From Bacillota bacterium (GTDB taxonomy: Bacteria; Bacillota; Bacilli; Bacillales; Cytobacillaceae): 5,804 nt of DNA. This document shows positions 4,114 to 5,804 of this stretch, piece by piece (the first letter of the stretch is position 1; the number at the start of each line of letters is the position of its first letter). The position numbers and the translations under genes were made by a program. The notes beneath the pieces are model-generated. The model was not told where the DNA came from. It was given only the letters and a program-made list of their open reading frames with translations, and searched no databases. The stretch lies in the NCBI GenBank assembly GCA_023389895.1, contig JAEWDX010000077.1:1-5804 (forward strand), in the 5' to 3' direction.

Positions 4114-5804
4114 ATGACTGCATTTCAGTTTAAAAGGAAGGTATATTTAGAGGACGAGCCTAGATTCGAAGCGAAAGAAAAAATGCTTGCCCATTTTCAG
4201 CCTGATCGTAAAACGGAATGGATAAAGAGTGTAAATTCATTAATGCGAGTAACGGCCGAACCGATTATCGCGAATAATTCAATGCCCCACTATCATGCAT
4301 CAGCGATGGATGGGATTGCGGTATGTGCAGAGGAAACATTCTCAGCTCATGAGCAAAATCCAATTCGGTTAAAACGAAATCAGGACTTCATTTATGTTGA
4401 TACAGGGAATGAGGTTCGAACTCCCTTCAATGCCGTCATTATGATTGAGAATGTTGAAGAACTGGATGAGGACACAGTGGAAATTATTGAGCCAGCTTCA
4501 CCATGGCAGCATATTAGACCAATTGGGGAGGATATTGTTCAAGAGGAAATGCTCTTTCCGCAAGGCCATACTATTCGCCCTGTCGATATTGGCGCTCTTC
4601 TCGCTTCAAGGTCTTTAATCATTCCTGTTATCAAAAAACCAGTTGTAACAATTATTCCGACTGGAAATGAGCTTGTAGAGGCAGACGGTGTAATTGATAC
4701 TGGAAGACTCGTCGAGTTTAATGGGGCAGTGATTGCGAATTATGTTGATGAATGGGGTGGAGAGCCTCGTCTACACCCGATCGTAAAGGATGAGCCTGAG
4801 AAAATTAAGGCTGTTTTGTTAGATGCGGCAGAGCAATCAGATATTGTTGTCATTAATGCAGGCTCTTCTGCGGGCTCAAAAGACTACACGGTGTATATTA
4901 TTGAGGAAATTGGTGAAGTTTACACACACGGTGTCGCAACAAGACCAGGAAAGCCTGTTATTATTGGGAAAATTAATCATACGATTATCGTCGGTGTTCC
5001 AGGATATCCGGTATCCGCTTATCTAGCGCTTGAGTGGTTTGTGCGACCGCTTATTTGCGAATATTTACAAATTGCTGAGCCAAAAAGACAGACGCTTAAA
5101 GTAAAATTAGGTCGTCGGATTGTCGGGACGATGGGCGCTGAAGATTTCATTCGGATGAATATTGGCTATGTGAATGGCGAATATATTGCCAATCCGCTTT
5201 CAAGGGCTGCAGGAGTAACAATGTCATTAGTTCGTGCCGATGGGATGCTTCTTATTCCTCCGACAATGTTAGGCTATGAGCAAGGTGAATATGCCGAAAT
5301 TGAATTATTAAAGCCGCTTGAGGAAATTAAAGATTCTGTCGTCTTTATTGGGAGTCATGATCTGACACTTGATATCCTTTCCTCTCAATTGAAAAAGGTG
5401 ATCAAAACTTCTAAGCTTATGTCATCCCATGTTGGCAGCTTAGCAGGGATTATGGCAATTAAGAAGGGGGAAGCTCATGTTGCGGGAATCCATCTTCTTG
5501 ATCCAGAAACGAAGGAATACAATCGATCCTATATTGAGAAATTTTTAGCGGGTGAGGATGTTGTCCTTTATCCATTTTTAAAGAGAAAACAAGGATGGCT
5601 ATTGCCTGAGGGCAACCCACTTCAGATAAAATCTGTTACAGATATTTACGAAAAAGAAGCCCACTTCGTTAATCGTCAAAAGGGTGCTGGAACGAGAATC
5701 TTATTTGATCTACTATTAAAAGATGCTAGGTTAAGCTCAGAGCAGATTAATGGCTATGATCGAGAAATGTTTTCTCATTTAAGTGTTGCCGTTGAAGTGA
5801 AAGG
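4114..5804 (+). CDS. MoeA-family protein fused to a periplasmic-binding-protein-like domain, 3'-truncated by window edge
   Basis: The frame is open from the ATG at 4114 to the right edge, giving 563 complete codons; the known fusion family is roughly 640-650 residues, so about 80 are missing. Residues 1-165 form a MoeA N-terminal region with SAMDGIA (Asp66) and VDTGNE (Thr97). Residues about 170-320 form the MPT-binding domain with PTGNELVE (Glu186), NAGSSAGSKDYT (Asp257), RPGKP (277-281) and GVPGYPVSA (294-302). About 328-405 is MoeA domain IV. From about 409 onward is a PBP-like domain of the COG1910/PF12727 type, related to molybdate-binding proteins, with GSHDLTLDIL (413-422), HVGSLAGIMAI (439-449), HVAGIHLLDPETKEYN (455-470), FVNRQKGAGTRIL (518-530) and GYDREMFSHLSVAVEV (547-562). 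No signal peptide is present, so the binding domain is cytoplasmic. Departures from the preceding MoeA are NAG for SGG and loss of the PDGSDAVV sequence. The role is probably metal insertion or metal sensing for the cofactor; the exact function is not established. It lies 120 bases after moeA. Confidence 0.92.
   Translation, partial: MTAFQFKRKVYLEDEPRFEAKEKMLAHFQPDRKTEWIKSVNSLMRVTAEPIIANNSMPHYHASAMDGIAVCAEETFSAHEQNPIRLKRNQDFIYVDTGNEVRTPFNAVIMIENVEELDEDTVEIIEPASPWQHIRPIGEDIVQEEMLFPQGHTIRPVDIGALLASRSLIIPVIKKPVVTIIPTGNELVEADGVIDTGRLVEFNGAVIANYVDEWGGEPRLHPIVKDEPEKIKAVLLDAAEQSDIVVINAGSSAGSKDYTVYIIEEIGEVYTHGVATRPGKPVIIGKINHTIIVGVPGYPVSAYLALEWFVRPLICEYLQIAEPKRQTLKVKLGRRIVGTMGAEDFIRMNIGYVNGEYIANPLSRAAGVTMSLVRADGMLLIPPTMLGYEQGEYAEIELLKPLEEIKDSVVFIGSHDLTLDILSSQLKKVIKTSKLMSSHVGSLAGIMAIKKGEAHVAGIHLLDPETKEYNRSYIEKFLAGEDVVLYPFLKRKQGWLLPEGNPLQIKSVTDIYEKEAHFVNRQKGAGTRILFDLLLKDARLSSEQINGYDREMFSHLSVAVEVK

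Noticed and set aside
3896..4123. Minus-strand open frame of 75 codons spanning the gap between the moeA genes.
   Set aside because: It mostly covers the moeA end and an AT-rich gap, and its product has no recognisable features.
4823..5026. Plus-strand open frame of 67 codons inside the MoeA-PBP gene.
   Set aside because: It is in another frame over the conserved MPT-binding domain of the fusion protein.

Overview
The window looks like part of the chromosome of a low-GC Gram-positive bacterium, most likely a member of the Bacillaceae. The clues are AT-rich coding sequence, purine-rich Shine-Dalgarno sites (GGGAGGA, AAGGGGTG), one GTG start, and Bacillus-like protein sequences. The genus cannot be fixed from this sequence alone. 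All six genes lie on the + strand, and the window cuts through both the first and the last of them.

Positions 1-1150 hold the end of a structural operon for a membrane-bound respiratory formate dehydrogenase. It comprises the C-terminal part of the Fe-S electron-transfer subunit and, overlapping it by 8 bases, the complete cytochrome b subunit with its four haem-ligating histidines. The catalytic molybdenum/tungsten subunit should lie just upstream, outside the window. A hairpin at 1190-1211 then separates structural from accessory genes.

Positions 1260-5804 hold maturation functions: fdhE (a formate dehydrogenase chaperone with four CxxC pairs), mobA (GTP-dependent guanylylation of molybdopterin), a standard moeA (metal insertion), and a second MoeA paralogue whose C-terminus is fused to a periplasmic-binding-protein-like domain. 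The last is open at the right edge and probably lacks about 80 residues. The genes form a coherent unit: the enzyme, its chaperone, and the last steps of bis-MGD cofactor assembly.

The most notable point is the pair of adjacent MoeA proteins, one plain and one carrying a molybdate-binding-like (COG1910/PF12727-type) domain. The domain fusion itself is a known architecture. Its placement beside a conventional moeA in a formate dehydrogenase cluster suggests division of labour, such as metal sensing or Mo/W choice, but this is inference. I found no tRNA, rRNA, CRISPR array, insertion sequence or long repeat, and no gene-free stretch over 300 bases; the longest gaps are 109 and 120 bases.
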